A stretch of 52,941 bases of DNA. Origin: Hyphomicrobiaceae bacterium (GTDB lineage: Bacteria; Pseudomonadota; Alphaproteobacteria; Rhizobiales; Xanthobacteraceae). A program made the translations under genes and the position numbers. The notes under the pieces are model-generated. The model saw only the letters and a list, made by a program, of their open reading frames with translations. It was not told the DNA's origin and searched no databases. Below, piece after piece: positions 1 to 10,184 of this stretch (its first letter is position 1; each line of letters starts with the position of its first letter). The DNA is taken from assembly GCA_947472885.1 (NCBI GenBank), contig CANJBX010000024.1, positions 1-52,941 of the forward strand, given 5' to 3'.

Positions 1-142
1 ACCCACATCCATTCCCGTCTTTTTATGATTCTTGAGCAGATCTTGGCCCAGGGGGCGCCGGTTCCTTTGGATGTCGAAGTTCCCAATAGCACCCTGATTT
101 CAGTAGAAATCTGAGCCCCCGATCGGTTTTTTCAACATCCTG
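1..142 (+). mobile_element. right end of an insertion sequence (partial)
   Basis: The terminal inverted repeat lies at about 128-142 and matches, in reverse complement, the 15 bases that open the IS at 52798. The sequence inside the repeat differs from that at the window's right edge, so this is the opposite end of the element and both copies point the same way. An open frame ending in TGA at 112-114 runs in from the edge. It could be the element's last coding bases, but I do not recognise the peptide. The bases just outside the element read TTAA (143-146), a palindromic 4-mer like the CTAG beside the other copy. Confidence 0.6.
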
Positions 143-747
143 TTAAGGGAAAGGTCGAGGTCGCCGGCGAAGTCGTCAGCAAGCCGTTGAAGATCGCCGG
201 CATGGCGTTCCAGGCACCGACCCTGCTGCCATGGCGCACAACGCTGGAGAACCTGCTGCTGCCGCTGGAGATCGTGCAGCCGCATCGCAGCGAACTGCGC
301 CGCAAGAGTCATGAGTATGTGGCACGGGCGCGCAACCTTCTCACGTCGGTAGGCCTGCGCGATCAGGGCGACAAGTATCCGCGGGAATTGTCGGGCGGGA
401 TGCAGCAACGCACGTCGTTGTGCCGCGCGCTGATCCATGAACCCAAGCTGCTGATGCTGGACGAGCCGTTCGGCGCGCTCGATGCCTTCACGCGCGAGGA
501 ACTATGGTGCGTGATCCGTGATCTGCAGGCCGCACGCAAGATCACCGTCTGCCTGGTGACGCATGACCTGCGCGAAGCGGTGTTTCTCGCCGACCGCGTA
601 TTCGTGATGTCGGCGCGGCCCGGCCGCATATTGGTCGAACGCAAGATCGACCTGCCGCGTCCGCGCGATCTCGACGTGACCTTCACGCAGGAGTTCTCCG
701 ACATCGTCCATGAACTGCGCTCGCACATCGTGAGGGCGCGGCAATGA
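143..747 (+). pseudogene. ABC transporter ATP-binding protein (NitT/TauT type), 5' end removed by IS
   Basis: This is the ATPase of a nitrate/sulfonate/taurine-type importer. The frame is open straight from the IS border. It contains the Q-loop (MAFQAPTLLPWRT), the signature LSGGMQQRTSLCRAL, Walker B with D-loop ([12 protein letters not shown]) and the switch histidine (VTHDLREAV). Walker A and everything before it, roughly the first 50-70 residues of a ~250-residue family, are missing because the insertion sequence sits in front. A TTG at 187 could start a ~186-residue fragment, but without the P-loop it cannot bind ATP normally. The stop overlaps the permease start (ATGA), so the two were translated together. 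The rest of the gene may lie on the far side of the IS. Confidence 0.85.
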
Positions 748-1514
748 ATGCAAAATGGGCCGCACGCGCGGCACCGTGGATTTTCACCGTCGCGCTGTTC
801 GTGATCTGGGAACTGGTGTGCCGGATATTCGCCATTCCGGTGTTCTTCCTGCCGCCGCCGACGGCTATCTTCAAGGCAACCGTCGATTACTGGCCGGCGA
901 TCTACAGGAATTCGCTCATCACCTTATGGGCGACCCTGCTCGGCTTCGCGCTGGCGGTTGGATTCGGCCTGTTGCTCGGCCTCGTCGTCGGCTGGTCGCG
1001 CACGATCTATTCCGGTCTCTATCCGTTGATGATCGGTTTCAACGCCATTCCAAAAGTCGCCGTGGTGCCGATCCTGGTGCTGTGGTTTGGCATCGGCTTC
1101 GTACCCGCCGTGCTGACTGCATTCCTGATTTCGTTCTTCCCGATTGTCGTCAACGTCGCGACCGGGCTTGCCACCATCGAACCCGAACTCGAGGACGTGC
1201 TGAAGGCGCTTGGCGCATCGAAGCTCGACATCATGCGCAAGGTCGGCATCCCGCGCACGCTGCCGTATTTCTTCGGCTCGCTGAAAGTTGCGATCACGCT
1301 CGCGTTCGTCGGCACCGTAATTTCGGAAAGCGTGGCGTCCAACAACGGCATCGGCAACCTGATGCTGCAGGCGCAGGCGCAGTTTCAGGTACCGCTGATT
1401 TTCGCAGGGCTGGTCGCACTCGCGGTCGAGGGCATCGTGATGTATTGGGCGATGGCCGTACTCGAAGCCCGCATGACGGGCTGGGCGCAGCGCTCCGGCT
1501 TCGCGCAGAACTGA
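744..1514 (+). CDS. ABC transporter permease (SsuC/TauC type)
   Basis: A 256-residue inner-membrane permease with about six hydrophobic segments. It carries the EAA-type cytoplasmic loop (EDVLKALGASKLDIMRKVGIPRTLPYFFGSLKVA) that docks on the ATPase. Length and motif order fit the binding-protein-dependent transport family of nitrate/sulfonate/taurine importers. The ATG overlaps the last codon of the truncated ATPase gene. The permease itself looks intact, but its ATPase is broken, so it probably works only if another ATPase substitutes. No binding-protein gene is in view; it may lie beyond the IS. Confidence 0.85.
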   Translation: MNAKWAARAAPWIFTVALFVIWELVCRIFAIPVFFLPPPTAIFKATVDYWPAIYRNSLITLWATLLGFALAVGFGLLLGLVVGWSRTIYSGLYPLMIGFNAIPKVAVVPILVLWFGIGFVPAVLTAFLISFFPIVVNVATGLATIEPELEDVLKALGASKLDIMRKVGIPRTLPYFFGSLKVAITLAFVGTVISESVASNNGIGNLMLQAQAQFQVPLIFAGLVALAVEGIVMYWAMAVLEARMTGWAQRSGFAQN

Positions 1515-1529
1515 ACTCGGCCAGCCGGA

Positions 1530-2523
1530 CTATTTCCGGTTTTCCATCACATCAGTGCGGAATGGCAGCGGACGTGGCGGCTGGGCGAGATCCGCCGGCA
1601 GATTCGGGCCGCGAATTCCTGCGACCACTTCTTCCGCGAGATCCTGCAGCATGGCTGCGTCGCCGGTTTCGCTGATGTAGATGCTGCACACCGCGTCCGG
1701 TATACGCGGCAGTTCGTCGGGGCACAGAATAAGGTCGGTACTGACCATGCGACGGCGCACCGCCGGAATAACGCCGAGACCTGCGCGTGCGGCGGCGATC
1801 AGGCCGAGAATTGACGGCCCGATAAACGTGACTTCGTATTTGCGGCCGGCTTTTTCCAGCGCAGTAACGCCCATCTGGTGGTTCATCCAGTTTTCACCGC
1901 GGGTAACAAGCGGCACCGGATCGGTGGCAAGGTCCGTGCTCGCCGCCCCCCGTGCCCAGGCCATTTCCTCGGTCCAATGATAACTAGGAATCACGTTCCG
2001 GCTTTTCCGCCGTCAGCAACAGGATCAGATCGAGTTCGCCGGTGCGCAGGTCATGCAGATGCTTTGCATTGGTGCCGCCGACAATTTCGAATTTGCGGAA
2101 CGGCCAGCGCTTGCGGAAATTGGCAAACGCGCGCGGCAGGTACGGGCTGAAGTAATCGCCCGTCACGCCCATGCGCAGCGGACGCCCCACCTCCGGTGCG
2201 GAGGCCAGCTGGAGAATCTGATCGTTGATCGAAAGAAGGCGCCGCGCGTAGGTGACGACCGCCTCGCCTGCCGGCGTCAACACCACGGCGGCAATGTTCT
2301 TGTCGAACATGTCCGTGCCCAGCAGCGTCTGAAGACGTTTGATCTGCGCACTGACGGCTGGCTGAGTAACCCCCAGCGAGTGCGCGGCCTTGGTGAAGCT
2401 CTTGTGGTCGACGACGGCAACCAGCGTTCGCAGCAATTCGGTCGGAATGTTGATTATGGCAACATGATAACCCGGATTGGACCGGCGGCTAGACCCCGTT
2501 TGAGGAAAAAGCGATTGAACCAA
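1530..2523 (-). pseudogene. LysR-family regulator, frameshifted
   Basis: The 5' part (2523 down to 1984) gives a winged HTH (LLRTLVAVVDHKSFTKAAHSLGVTQPAVSAQIKRLQTLLG) and the start of the effector domain, then stops at TAG. The 3' part (to 1530) continues the effector domain in the next frame (WTEEMAWARG through GLGVIPAVRRRM) to a normal end. Removing one T from the coding-strand GATTCCT just before the stop joins the halves without a gap, so this looks like a one-base insertion. Combined length near 310 residues is normal for LysR. It faces the truncated ABC genes convergently and ndvA divergently. It may be a true pseudogene or a sequencing error. Confidence 0.8.
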
Positions 2524-2671
2524 CTTTAGTTCAATGTGTTGTTTTCATTGCCGGTATCGCCAGAGGGAACTGCTGCGGGCAGTTCAACCGCGCTGATTAA
2601 GTCTATTGCAATCGACACCCACAAGTTTAAAACCACGCCGCCCCGCTTGATCGGACCCTATACTCGGCCAC

Positions 2672-4555
2672 ATGAATATTTTTCAGATCTATGTTCGCGT
2701 CATGCGCCTCCTCAGCGGAGACGCCCGGCTTGCAACCGTGCTGGCGGTGGCGAATCTCGCGCTGGCGGCAGCGATGTTCGCCGAACCCGTCCTGTTTGGC
2801 CGCATCATCGACGCACTCAGCACGGCGCAGGCGCAAAAGAGCGATCTGAAATGGAATGACATCTATATCCTGGTTGCCGCCTGGATCGCCTTTGGCCTGT
2901 TCACGATTTTCTGTGGTGCGCTGGTCGCGCTGCACGCCGACCGGCTTTCCCACCGCCGCCGCCATGGCGTGCTGACCTCCTACTTCGAGCATGTGCTGCA
3001 ACTGCCGCAGAGCTTCCACGGCGGCGCGCACTCCGGCCGGCTGATGAAAGTGATGACCAGCGGCACCGACGCCCTGTGGGGCATCTGGGTCGAATTCTTC
3101 CGCGACGATCTTGCTGCTGTGCTGTCGGTGTTCGTGCTGGTTCCAGTTTCGCTCACCATCAACTGGCGGCTTGGCCTGATCCTGATCGCGGTCTGCGTGG
3201 TCTATGCCATCCTGACGACGCTGGTGTTCCGCAAGACCGAAACCATGCAGCTCACCGTCGAGCGGCATTATTCCGATCTCGCCGAACGCGCCTCCGATGC
3301 GCTTGGCAACATCGCGCTGGTGCAGGGCTTCGCCCGCATCGAGGCGGAAGTGTCCGGCCTGCGCGACGTCGTGGACCGCCTGCTGAACGCGCAAAATCCG
3401 GTGTTATCATGGTGGGCGCTGGTTGCCGTACTGACGCGCGCCTCGACCACGCTGACCATGCTGGCGATCTTCCTCATCGGTCTGTCACTGCATCTCAAGG
3501 ATCAGGCGACCATCGGCGAAATCGTCGCCTTCATGTCGTTTGCCGGCCTTGTCATCGGCAGGCTCGAGCGTGTCGTGCGCATGTTCAACCGGCTGCTGGG
3601 CGATGCGCCGCGCCTGCGCGACTTCTTCGGCGTGCTGGATACGACGCCTTCGGTGCGCGACAGCCCGGATGCCATCGATCCCGGCCAGTTACGCGGGCTG
3701 GTTGAATTCAACAATGCGTCGTTCTCCTATGACGACAAGCGCGCGGCGGTGAGCGACCTGCGTTTCACGGCCTTGCCCGGCGAAACCATCGCACTGGTCG
3801 GCTCGACCGGCGCCGGCAAATCGACCGCGCTCGCCTTGCTGCATCGTGCCTTCGATCCGCAGTCCGGCAATCTCAAGATCGACGGCATGGATATCCGGTC
3901 GCTCAAGCTGGCGTCGCTCCGCCGCAACATCGGCGTCGTCTACCAGGAAGTGCTGCTGCTCAACCGCTCGATTGCCGACAACCTGCGCGTCGGCAAGCCG
4001 GACGCCACGCTGGAAGAAATGCGCAAGGCCTGCGAACGCGCGCAGGCGCTCGACTTCATCGAACGCAACCCGGAAGGCTTCGATGCACGCGTTGGCGAGC
4101 GCGGACGCTTCCTCTCGGGCGGCGAACGCCAGCGCCTGTCGATTGCGCGCGCGATCCTGAAAGACCCGCCGATCATTATTCTCGACGAAGCGACCAGCGC
4201 GCTCGATGCCACCACCGAGGCCAAGGTCCAGCGTGCGCTCGACGAAGTGATGAAAGGCCGCACGACATTCGTGATCGCGCACCGGCTTTCTACCGTGCGC
4301 AACGCGACCCGCATCCTGGTGTTCGAGGCCGGCCGCATCGTCGAAAGCGGGGCCTTCGAGCAGCTCGTGGCGATGAATGGAACTTTCGCCGGACTGGCGC
4401 GCGCCCAGTTCATGATTTCGGACAGCGTTCCGGCGGCAATCGCTGCGCCCGCCGATCCCGTTCCAGCCATCGCCCCCGCGCCGAAGGCAGCTCCCGCCAA
4501 GCGCCCCCCGCGCCAGACCAGGAAGACTGCTTCGGACGAGCCGGCCGAAAGCTGA
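2672..4555 (+). CDS. ndvA: cyclic beta-1,2-glucan ABC exporter (NdvA/ChvA family)
   Basis: A 627-residue half-transporter with its membrane domain fused to its ATPase. Residues ~15-300 hold six membrane spans. The nucleotide-binding domain follows, with Walker A GSTGAGKS at ~377-384, signature LSGGERQR at ~481, Walker [13 protein letters not shown] around 505, and the switch His in VIAHRLSTV. The opening sequence ([14 protein letters not shown]) and overall layout fit the rhizobial glucan exporters that send cyclic glucans to the periplasm. The last ~45 residues are Ala/Pro/Lys-rich and look disordered. It is transcribed divergently from the LysR pseudogene. The substrate is inferred from family resemblance. 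Confidence 0.8.
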   Translation: MNIFQIYVRVMRLLSGDARLATVLAVANLALAAAMFAEPVLFGRIIDALSTAQAQKSDLKWNDIYILVAAWIAFGLFTIFCGALVALHADRLSHRRRHGVLTSYFEHVLQLPQSFHGGAHSGRLMKVMTSGTDALWGIWVEFFRDDLAAVLSVFVLVPVSLTINWRLGLILIAVCVVYAILTTLVFRKTETMQLTVERHYSDLAERASDALGNIALVQGFARIEAEVSGLRDVVDRLLNAQNPVLSWWALVAVLTRASTTLTMLAIFLIGLSLHLKDQATIGEIVAFMSFAGLVIGRLERVVRMFNRLLGDAPRLRDFFGVLDTTPSVRDSPDAIDPGQLRGLVEFNNASFSYDDKRAAVSDLRFTALPGETIALVGSTGAGKSTALALLHRAFDPQSGNLKIDGMDIRSLKLASLRRNIGVVYQEVLLLNRSIADNLRVGKPDATLEEMRKACERAQALDFIERNPEGFDARVGERGRFLSGGERQRLSIARAILKDPPIIILDEATSALDATTEAKVQRALDEVMKGRTTFVIAHRLSTVRNATRILVFEAGRIVESGAFEQLVAMNGTFAGLARAQFMISDSVPAAIAAPADPVPAIAPAPKAAPAKRPPRQTRKTASDEPAES

Positions 4556-4719
4556 AGATTAACTTTGGGCTTTTGGACCCGGCTGCCGAATTTTGGTCGC
4601 TTTTGGGATGAACCAGTAAGCGGCCGGTGAAAACGGCAGCCTCAAACGTAAAACACCTCACAAGCCAGTGATTTGGGCACGGCCCGGTCTTTGCATTCAA
4701 CACCCTGTTTGGTCTAGAA

Positions 4720-6195
4720 ATGCGCCTCACGGCGACGCGCGGCGAGTTGCGGAAACTGACCGCAGTAAAACAACGGGTCCGACCATTGTACCTTCGTAAC
4801 GTCATTCGCTACGCCGGCCTGATCGGGCTCACGGTTGCAGCCATCGTTAGCGGCGCTCCTACGCGCGCTTTCGCGGATGCCACGCTGCTGATCGATGCCG
4901 ACACCGGCAAGATCCTGCAGGCCGAGAACGCCGCCTATCCGTGGTATCCCGCTTCCACCACCAAGCTGATGACCGCTTACGTCGTGCTGAAGAAGGTCAA
5001 GGAAGGCCGGCTGTCGCTCGACACACCGTTCACGGTTTCAGCCTACGCGCTGTCGCAGCCACCGACCAAGATGGGCTTCAAGGTCGGCACCACCGTCACC
5101 GTCGATAACGCGCTCAAGATGCTGATGGTGAAGTCGGCCAATGACATGGCCGTAGTACTCGCCGAAGGCGTGTCGGGCTCGGTCGAAAACTTCTCCACCG
5201 AGATGAACGCCACTGCCGCGCGTCTCGGCATGACGCAGACGAATTTCGTCAATCCGCACGGCTTGCCTGCCGACAACCACATCAGTTCGGCGCGCGACCT
5301 CGCCATGATGGCGCGCGCGATCTTCAAGGACATTCCCGAGTACGATTATTACTGGCACCTGCCCGGCATCAAGTTCGGCCGCCGCATCGTGCGCAACTAC
5401 AACAAGCTGATCGACCTGTATCCCGGCGCCGACGGCATGAAGACCGGCTTTGTCTGTGCTTCCGGTTTCAACCTCGTCGCCTCGGCGACGCGCGACAACC
5501 GCCGCCTGATCGCCGTGGTACTCGGCGCGCCGTCCTCGGCCGTGCGCGCCTACAAGGCCGCGAAGATGCTGGAGCAGGGTTTCAAGGGCGACAAGCTCTC
5601 ATGGCTGATGCCCTCGCTCGGCACCGTCGATCAACTCAAGCCGATTGTCGCCGAACCGCCGAACCTGCGCGAGGAAATGTGCGGCCCGAAGCGCAAGCGC
5701 CCCGCCGCCGAAGACGAAGAAGTCGATATGTCATCCGCTGGCGAGAACGGCGAACCGGGTTCGCCGCTCGCGTTCATGCTCTCGAGCCTGCACGGCACCG
5801 TGAAGGCGTCGCAAGTCTTGGCCGGTGCAGTCGCATCGCTGCCGCCGGTCGAAGTTTTCATCGGCGCATTCAAGCCAAAGACCGCTCAGGCCGCCGAAGC
5901 CCAGGAATCCCAGCTTGCCGGTGGCCGCCCGAAAAAAGCCAAGGGCAAGGCGAAGGCCAAAACCAAGACCGCCGCTGCAGCGACCGGCGACAAGTCCACC
6001 GACGCCAAGCCGGAAGCAGCCGCAAAAGCAGATGCCGCTAAAACCGACGCGACGAAGCCGGATGCAGCCAAGCCCGCCGCAAAACCGGCAGCAGCCAAGA
6101 CCGCAGCCGCGAAACCTGAAGCCAAGACGGATGCGGCAAAGCCGGCCAAGCCCGCGGCAGTAGCCGCACCGGCAACCGCTCCCAAGGCGCAGTAA
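4720..6195 (+). CDS. D-alanyl-D-alanine carboxypeptidase (PBP5/6 family) with Lys/Ala-rich tail
   Basis: A peptidase S11 enzyme that trims the terminal D-Ala of peptidoglycan pentapeptides in the periplasm. An N-terminal signal sequence ends near AFA|DATLL. The catalytic set is complete: SxxK as STTK (Ser79, Lys82), SxN as SAN (139-141) and KTG at 241-243. After the catalytic region (to ~300) comes a linker, then from ~395 a roughly 100-residue tail made almost wholly of Ala, Lys, Pro, Asp and Thr. This replaces the usual amphipathic membrane anchor and could bind anionic wall polymer. The ATG at 4720 gives a long basic pre-signal stretch; a later start is possible. Confidence 0.9.
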   Translation: MRLTATRGELRKLTAVKQRVRPLYLRNVIRYAGLIGLTVAAIVSGAPTRAFADATLLIDADTGKILQAENAAYPWYPASTTKLMTAYVVLKKVKEGRLSLDTPFTVSAYALSQPPTKMGFKVGTTVTVDNALKMLMVKSANDMAVVLAEGVSGSVENFSTEMNATAARLGMTQTNFVNPHGLPADNHISSARDLAMMARAIFKDIPEYDYYWHLPGIKFGRRIVRNYNKLIDLYPGADGMKTGFVCASGFNLVASATRDNRRLIAVVLGAPSSAVRAYKAAKMLEQGFKGDKLSWLMPSLGTVDQLKPIVAEPPNLREEMCGPKRKRPAAEDEEVDMSSAGENGEPGSPLAFMLSSLHGTVKASQVLAGAVASLPPVEVFIGAFKPKTAQAAEAQESQLAGGRPKKAKGKAKAKTKTAAAATGDKSTDAKPEAAAKADAAKTDATKPDAAKPAAKPAAAKTAAAKPEAKTDAAKPAKPAAVAAPATAPKAQ

Positions 6196-6342
6196 CCGCG
6201 CAACCGCACTGCAACATCGCGCCTGCGACATCAGGCGCTGCTCGTCCTGTATGTTGCGCGCATCGCCCGGCCATAGCGGCGCTTGCCACAGGGTGGCGGC
6301 TGTTCGATGCTGCCAGCACAACATTCGTTGGGGGCAAACGTC

Positions 6343-8025
6343 ATGGACCGCATCTGGCTCAAGCATTACCCGCCCGGCGTGCCTGCCGACATCGATCCAT
6401 CGGCTTACCCTTCCCTCGTCGCGCTGTTCGACGAGAGCTTCATCAGGCACCGCGACGCCAAAGCCTTCATCTTCATGGACAAGGTGCTGACCTACGGTGA
6501 GGTCGATGAGATGTCGCGTGCGCTCGGCGCGTGGCTGCAAGGCAAGGACCTGAAAAAAGGCGCGCGCATCGCCATCATGATGCCGAACGTGCTGCAGTAC
6601 CCGCTGGCTATCGCCGCGGTGCTGCGCGCCGGCTTCGCCGTGTTGAACGTCAATCCGCTCTACACGCCGCGCGAGCTGGAATTCCAGCTCAATGACTCCG
6701 GCGCCGAGGCGATCTTCGTCCTCGATAATTTCGCGCATACGCTCCAGGCGGTGGTTGCCCGGACGGAAGTCAAACACGTCATCGTCGCTTCGCTGGGCGA
6801 TCTGCTCGGGCTTGTCAAAGGCGCAATCGTCAACTTCGTCGTGCGGCACGTCAAGAAAATGGTGCCGGCCTACAGCCTGCCTGACGCAACCAGATTCAAT
6901 GACGCAGTTGCTGCCGGCCGGGCCATGACATTCAGTAAACCGGACATCGGTCCGCAGGACATTGCCTTCCTTCAGTACACCGGCGGCACTACCGGGGTAT
7001 CGAAGGGCGCCGTGCTGCTGCACCGTAACGTGGTCGCAAACGCGCTGCAGGCCGATGCGTGGCAGAAGCCCATCGTTGAACGCGGCGGGAAAGTCGATCA
7101 GCTGATGATCGTGACTGCGCTGCCGCTCTATCATATCTTCGCGCTGACAGCGTGCCTGATCGTCGGCGTCTACAGCGGCTCGGTATGCCTGCTCATTCCC
7201 AATCCGCGTGATCTGCCCGCAGTCATCAAGGAACTCAAGAAATACAAGGTGCATTGTTTCCCCGCGGTGAACACGCTGTTCAACGCGCTGCTCAATCATC
7301 CGGACTTCGCTCAGATCGGCTGGAGCCACCTTAAATCCGCAGTCGGCGGCGGCATGGCGGTGCAGCGCGTCGTCTCCGAAAGATGGCTGAAGGCCACCGG
7401 CTGTCTGATCTGCGAAGCCTATGGCCTGTCTGAAACCTCGCCGGGGCTGACCGGCAATCGCGGCGATATTACCGAGTTTTCCGGCACCATCGGATTTCCG
7501 TTTCCTTCCACTGAAATTTCGATCCGTGACGAACACGACACCGAACTTCCGCTGGGCGAAGCCGGCGAAATCTGCGCGCGTGGCCCCCAGGTGATGGCCG
7601 GCTATTGGCAACGCCCCGACGAAACCGCCAAGGTCATGACGCACGACGGATTCTTCCGCACCGGAGACATCGGTGTCATGAACGAGATGGGTCAGGTCAC
7701 GATTGTGGACCGCAAGAAGGACATGATCAGCGTATCGGGCTTCAAGGTTTTCCCGAACGAGGTCGAAGCCGTGGTTGCGAGCCATCCCGGCGTGCTCGAA
7801 TGCGCCGTCGTTGGCCTGCCCGACGAACGCACGGGCGAGATGGTGAAACTGTTTGTCGTGCGGAAAGATCCGAATCTGACTGAACAGGAATTGCTGGCGT
7901 TCTGTCATGCACAACTGACAAGTTACAAGGTGCCCAAGGTAATCGAATTCAGGTCCGAATTGCCGAAGACAAATGTCGGAAAAATTCTCCGCCGCGCATT
8001 GCGTGATGCGGCCAAGGCCGTCTGA
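6343..8025 (+). CDS. fadD: long-chain fatty-acid--CoA ligase
   Basis: AMP-forming acyl-CoA synthetase that activates fatty acids for beta-oxidation or lipid synthesis. The 560-residue product carries the P-loop-like YTGGTTGVSKGA (~212), the YGLSETSP motif, the TGD motif (FFRTGDIG), the DRKKDMISVSGFKVFPNEVE hinge and the C-terminal catalytic Lys in LPKTNVGKILRRALRD. I place the start at 6343 (MDRIWLKHYPPGVP), behind a GGGGG-rich site. An in-frame ATG at 6283 would add 20 unlikely residues. It stands apart from dacA by ~150 bp and is followed at once by the DUF924 gene. Chain-length preference cannot be read from sequence. Confidence 0.9.
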   Translation: MDRIWLKHYPPGVPADIDPSAYPSLVALFDESFIRHRDAKAFIFMDKVLTYGEVDEMSRALGAWLQGKDLKKGARIAIMMPNVLQYPLAIAAVLRAGFAVLNVNPLYTPRELEFQLNDSGAEAIFVLDNFAHTLQAVVARTEVKHVIVASLGDLLGLVKGAIVNFVVRHVKKMVPAYSLPDATRFNDAVAAGRAMTFSKPDIGPQDIAFLQYTGGTTGVSKGAVLLHRNVVANALQADAWQKPIVERGGKVDQLMIVTALPLYHIFALTACLIVGVYSGSVCLLIPNPRDLPAVIKELKKYKVHCFPAVNTLFNALLNHPDFAQIGWSHLKSAVGGGMAVQRVVSERWLKATGCLICEAYGLSETSPGLTGNRGDITEFSGTIGFPFPSTEISIRDEHDTELPLGEAGEICARGPQVMAGYWQRPDETAKVMTHDGFFRTGDIGVMNEMGQVTIVDRKKDMISVSGFKVFPNEVEAVVASHPGVLECAVVGLPDERTGEMVKLFVVRKDPNLTEQELLAFCHAQLTSYKVPKVIEFRSELPKTNVGKILRRALRDAAKAV

Positions 8026-8063
8026 CGCGCGACAGCCGATGACGCCCGACGCAAAGCGATGGA

Positions 8064-8645
8064 ATGATGAACACAACGACGGATACTTCCGGCAACGCTG
8101 CCTGGCCCATCGCGCCGCAAGACGTCCTCGCATTCTGGCGTGACGCCGGCCCGAAAAAATGGTTCGCCAAGGACGACGCCTTCGACGATGAAATCCGCAC
8201 CCGGTTCCTCGCGACTTATGAAGCAGCCGCAGCGGGCAAACTTGCGGCATGGGAAGCGCAGGCTGACAGTGCGCTCGCGCTGCTGATCGTCCTCGACCAA
8301 TTCCCCCGCAACATGTTTCGCGGCAGCGCGCGAACCTTTACTGCCGATCCCACGGCGCTTGCCATTGCCGAACGCGCGCTTGCACGCGGCTTCGACCAGC
8401 ATTTTCCCGTGAGCGAGAAGGCGTTTCTCTACCTGCCGTTCGAGCATTCGGAAAAACTCGCCGATCAGGAGCGGTCGATTGCCCTGTTCGGCGCGACCGG
8501 CGACGCCGACCTGCTGAAATGGGCGGAACTCCACGCCAACATCATCCGCCGCTTTGGCCGCTTTCCCCATCGCAACGCCATGCTGGGACGTACGACCACC
8601 GCGGAGGAACAGGCCTTCCTCGCGGGTGGCGGTTTCAAGGGATAG
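8064..8645 (+). CDS. DUF924 family protein
   Basis: A 193-residue, soluble, all-helical protein matching the DUF924 family. Recognisable blocks are VLAFWRDAGPKKWFAKDDAFDDEI near the start, ALALLIVLDQFPRNMFRG in the middle, and KAFLYLPFEHSEKLADQERSIALF. The family has a TPR-like fold and no settled biochemical role. It lies 38 bp after fadD and may be co-transcribed with it. Two adjacent ATGs (8064 and 8067) are possible starts. Confidence 0.85.
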   Translation: MMNTTTDTSGNAAWPIAPQDVLAFWRDAGPKKWFAKDDAFDDEIRTRFLATYEAAAAGKLAAWEAQADSALALLIVLDQFPRNMFRGSARTFTADPTALAIAERALARGFDQHFPVSEKAFLYLPFEHSEKLADQERSIALFGATGDADLLKWAELHANIIRRFGRFPHRNAMLGRTTTAEEQAFLAGGGFKG

Positions 8646-8735
8646 TTCGCCAGAGAGCCCCGACCGGGCTATGCGCGCGGCACGTCCCTGCGGTAGCATC
8701 GGACAAATTGCCGCACGCCTTTCCGGGAGGTTTTC

Positions 8736-9710
8736 ATGCGCTCGCTCACCCAATCCCTGTTCGTTACGGCCTTGTTCGCAGCCGCCCTCACCACCGGATT
8801 GGCCTCGCCTGCCGCGGCGCAGATGGAACTCAAGATCATGGCGCCGGCCGCCCCCGGCGGCGGCTGGGACCAGACTGCGCGTTCGATGCAGCAGGCGCTG
8901 AACGCCGAAAAGCTCGTGAAAAGCTCGCAGGTCATCAACGTCGCCGGCGCAGGCGGCGCAGTCGGCCTCGCCCAGTTCATCAACGGGGCGAAGGGCGACG
9001 GCAACCAGATCATGGTCAACGGCTTTGTCATGGTCGGCGCGCTGCTGCTGAACAAGTCGCCGGTGACGCTCGATCAGGTCACGCCGATTGCGCGGCTGAC
9101 CGAGGAAATCGAGATCGTCGTGGTGCCGGCGAACTCACCGATCAAGAACGCCAAGGACCTCGCGGCAGCCTTGAAGGAAAACGTCGCCAGGGTAACGTGG
9201 GCGGGCGGCTCGGCAGGCGGCGTCGATCAGATCACCGCCGCTCTGTTTGCGCAGGCCGTCGGGGCCGACGCATCGAAAGTAAACTACGTCGCGTTTTCCG
9301 GCGGCGGCGAGTCGCTGGCCGCGATCCTCGGCGGCAAGGTGACGGCGGGCATCTCCGGCTGGAGCGAATACGAAGGCCAGGTCAAGGCCGGCAAGCTGCG
9401 CGCCATCGGCGTGACTTCCGAGCAGCGCATTCCCGGCGTCGATATTCCGACCTTCAAGGAACAGGGCGTCGATCTCGTGATCGCCAACTGGCGTTCGGTG
9501 ATGGCGCCTCCCGGCATTTCGGCCGAGCAGAAGAAAAACCTGATCGAACTGATGGACAAGTTGACGAAGTCGGCAGCGTGGAAAGAGCAGCTCAAGCAGA
9601 AGGGCTGGGACGACGCCTATATTTCCGGCGACGCCTTCGGCGCATTTCTCAAGAAGGAAATCGCGCGGGTCAATGACGTGCTGAAGTCCGTCGGCCTTGT
9701 GAAGTCGTAA
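8736..9710 (+). CDS. tctC: tripartite tricarboxylate transporter, periplasmic binding protein
   Basis: Extracytoplasmic solute receptor of a TTT system, which imports carboxylates using an ion gradient. The 324-residue product has a signal peptide ending near AAAQ|MELK. The conserved TctC opening [12 protein letters not shown] follows and then the long Venus-flytrap body. A good ribosome site (GGGAGG) precedes the ATG. It is the first gene of tctC-tctB-tctA, separated from tctB by 5 bp. Family ligands include citrate, aromatic acids and dicarboxylates, and the ligand here cannot be told from sequence. Confidence 0.9.
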   Translation: MRSLTQSLFVTALFAAALTTGLASPAAAQMELKIMAPAAPGGGWDQTARSMQQALNAEKLVKSSQVINVAGAGGAVGLAQFINGAKGDGNQIMVNGFVMVGALLLNKSPVTLDQVTPIARLTEEIEIVVVPANSPIKNAKDLAAALKENVARVTWAGGSAGGVDQITAALFAQAVGADASKVNYVAFSGGGESLAAILGGKVTAGISGWSEYEGQVKAGKLRAIGVTSEQRIPGVDIPTFKEQGVDLVIANWRSVMAPPGISAEQKKNLIELMDKLTKSAAWKEQLKQKGWDDAYISGDAFGAFLKKEIARVNDVLKSVGLVKS

Positions 9711-9715
9711 CGCCG

Positions 9716-10180
9716 ATGGAAACGCGCCGCGCTGATCCTGCGGGTATCGCGTTTGCCATCGGACTGTTCGCGCTTGCCGGCGTGATCTGGTGGGACCTGC
9801 GCTCGCTGCAAGGCGCAACAACCTATGGCATCGGCCCGCAGGCCATGCCGATGGTCGTCACCGCCGGATTGGTGCTGCTCGCCATCGGCAATCTTGTGTC
9901 GGCGCTGCGCGGCGAATTGCCGGAACGCGAAAGCACCGACCCGCGCGCCGTGCTGCTGATCCTCGGCGGCTTCGTCGCGCTGATTGCACTGATCGGGCTT
10001 GGCGGCGGATTCATCCTCGCCACCGCCATCCTGTTCACCACCACGTCGGCGGCGTTCGGCCGCAAGGCCATCGTCAAGGACTTCGCCATCGGCTTTGTCC
10101 TCGCCGTCATCATTTTTCTGATCTTCGACAAGCTGCTGACCCTCAGCCTCCCCGCAGGGCCGCTCGAACGGTTGTTGTAG
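9716..10180 (+). CDS. tctB: tripartite tricarboxylate transporter, small membrane subunit
   Basis: A 154-residue protein with four predicted membrane spans: two near the start around VIWWDLRSL and the [10 protein letters not shown] helix, and two toward the end including [22 protein letters not shown]. This size and the closing LPAGP motif are typical of TctB. It lies between tctC and tctA with gaps of 5 and 4 bp, so the three genes almost certainly form one transcript and one complex. Confidence 0.88.
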   Translation: METRRADPAGIAFAIGLFALAGVIWWDLRSLQGATTYGIGPQAMPMVVTAGLVLLAIGNLVSALRGELPERESTDPRAVLLILGGFVALIALIGLGGGFILATAILFTTTSAAFGRKAIVKDFAIGFVLAVIIFLIFDKLLTLSLPAGPLERLL

Positions 10181-10184
10181 GACA

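Noticed and set aside
1-114. Coding remnant ending in TGA at the left edge as a named gene
   Set aside because: Only 37 codons are visible, and the peptide matches nothing I can identify. It may or may not be IS coding sequence.
6219-6238. GCGCCTG/CAGGCGC hairpin after dacA as a terminator
   Set aside because: It is only a 7-bp stem with no T run, too weak to list as a feature.
5731-8250. An 839-codon open frame on the minus strand across dacA and fadD
   Set aside because: It lies wholly antisense to two clearly recognised genes, has a composition typical of GC-rich antisense frames (Arg/His/Gly-rich) and no known domain.
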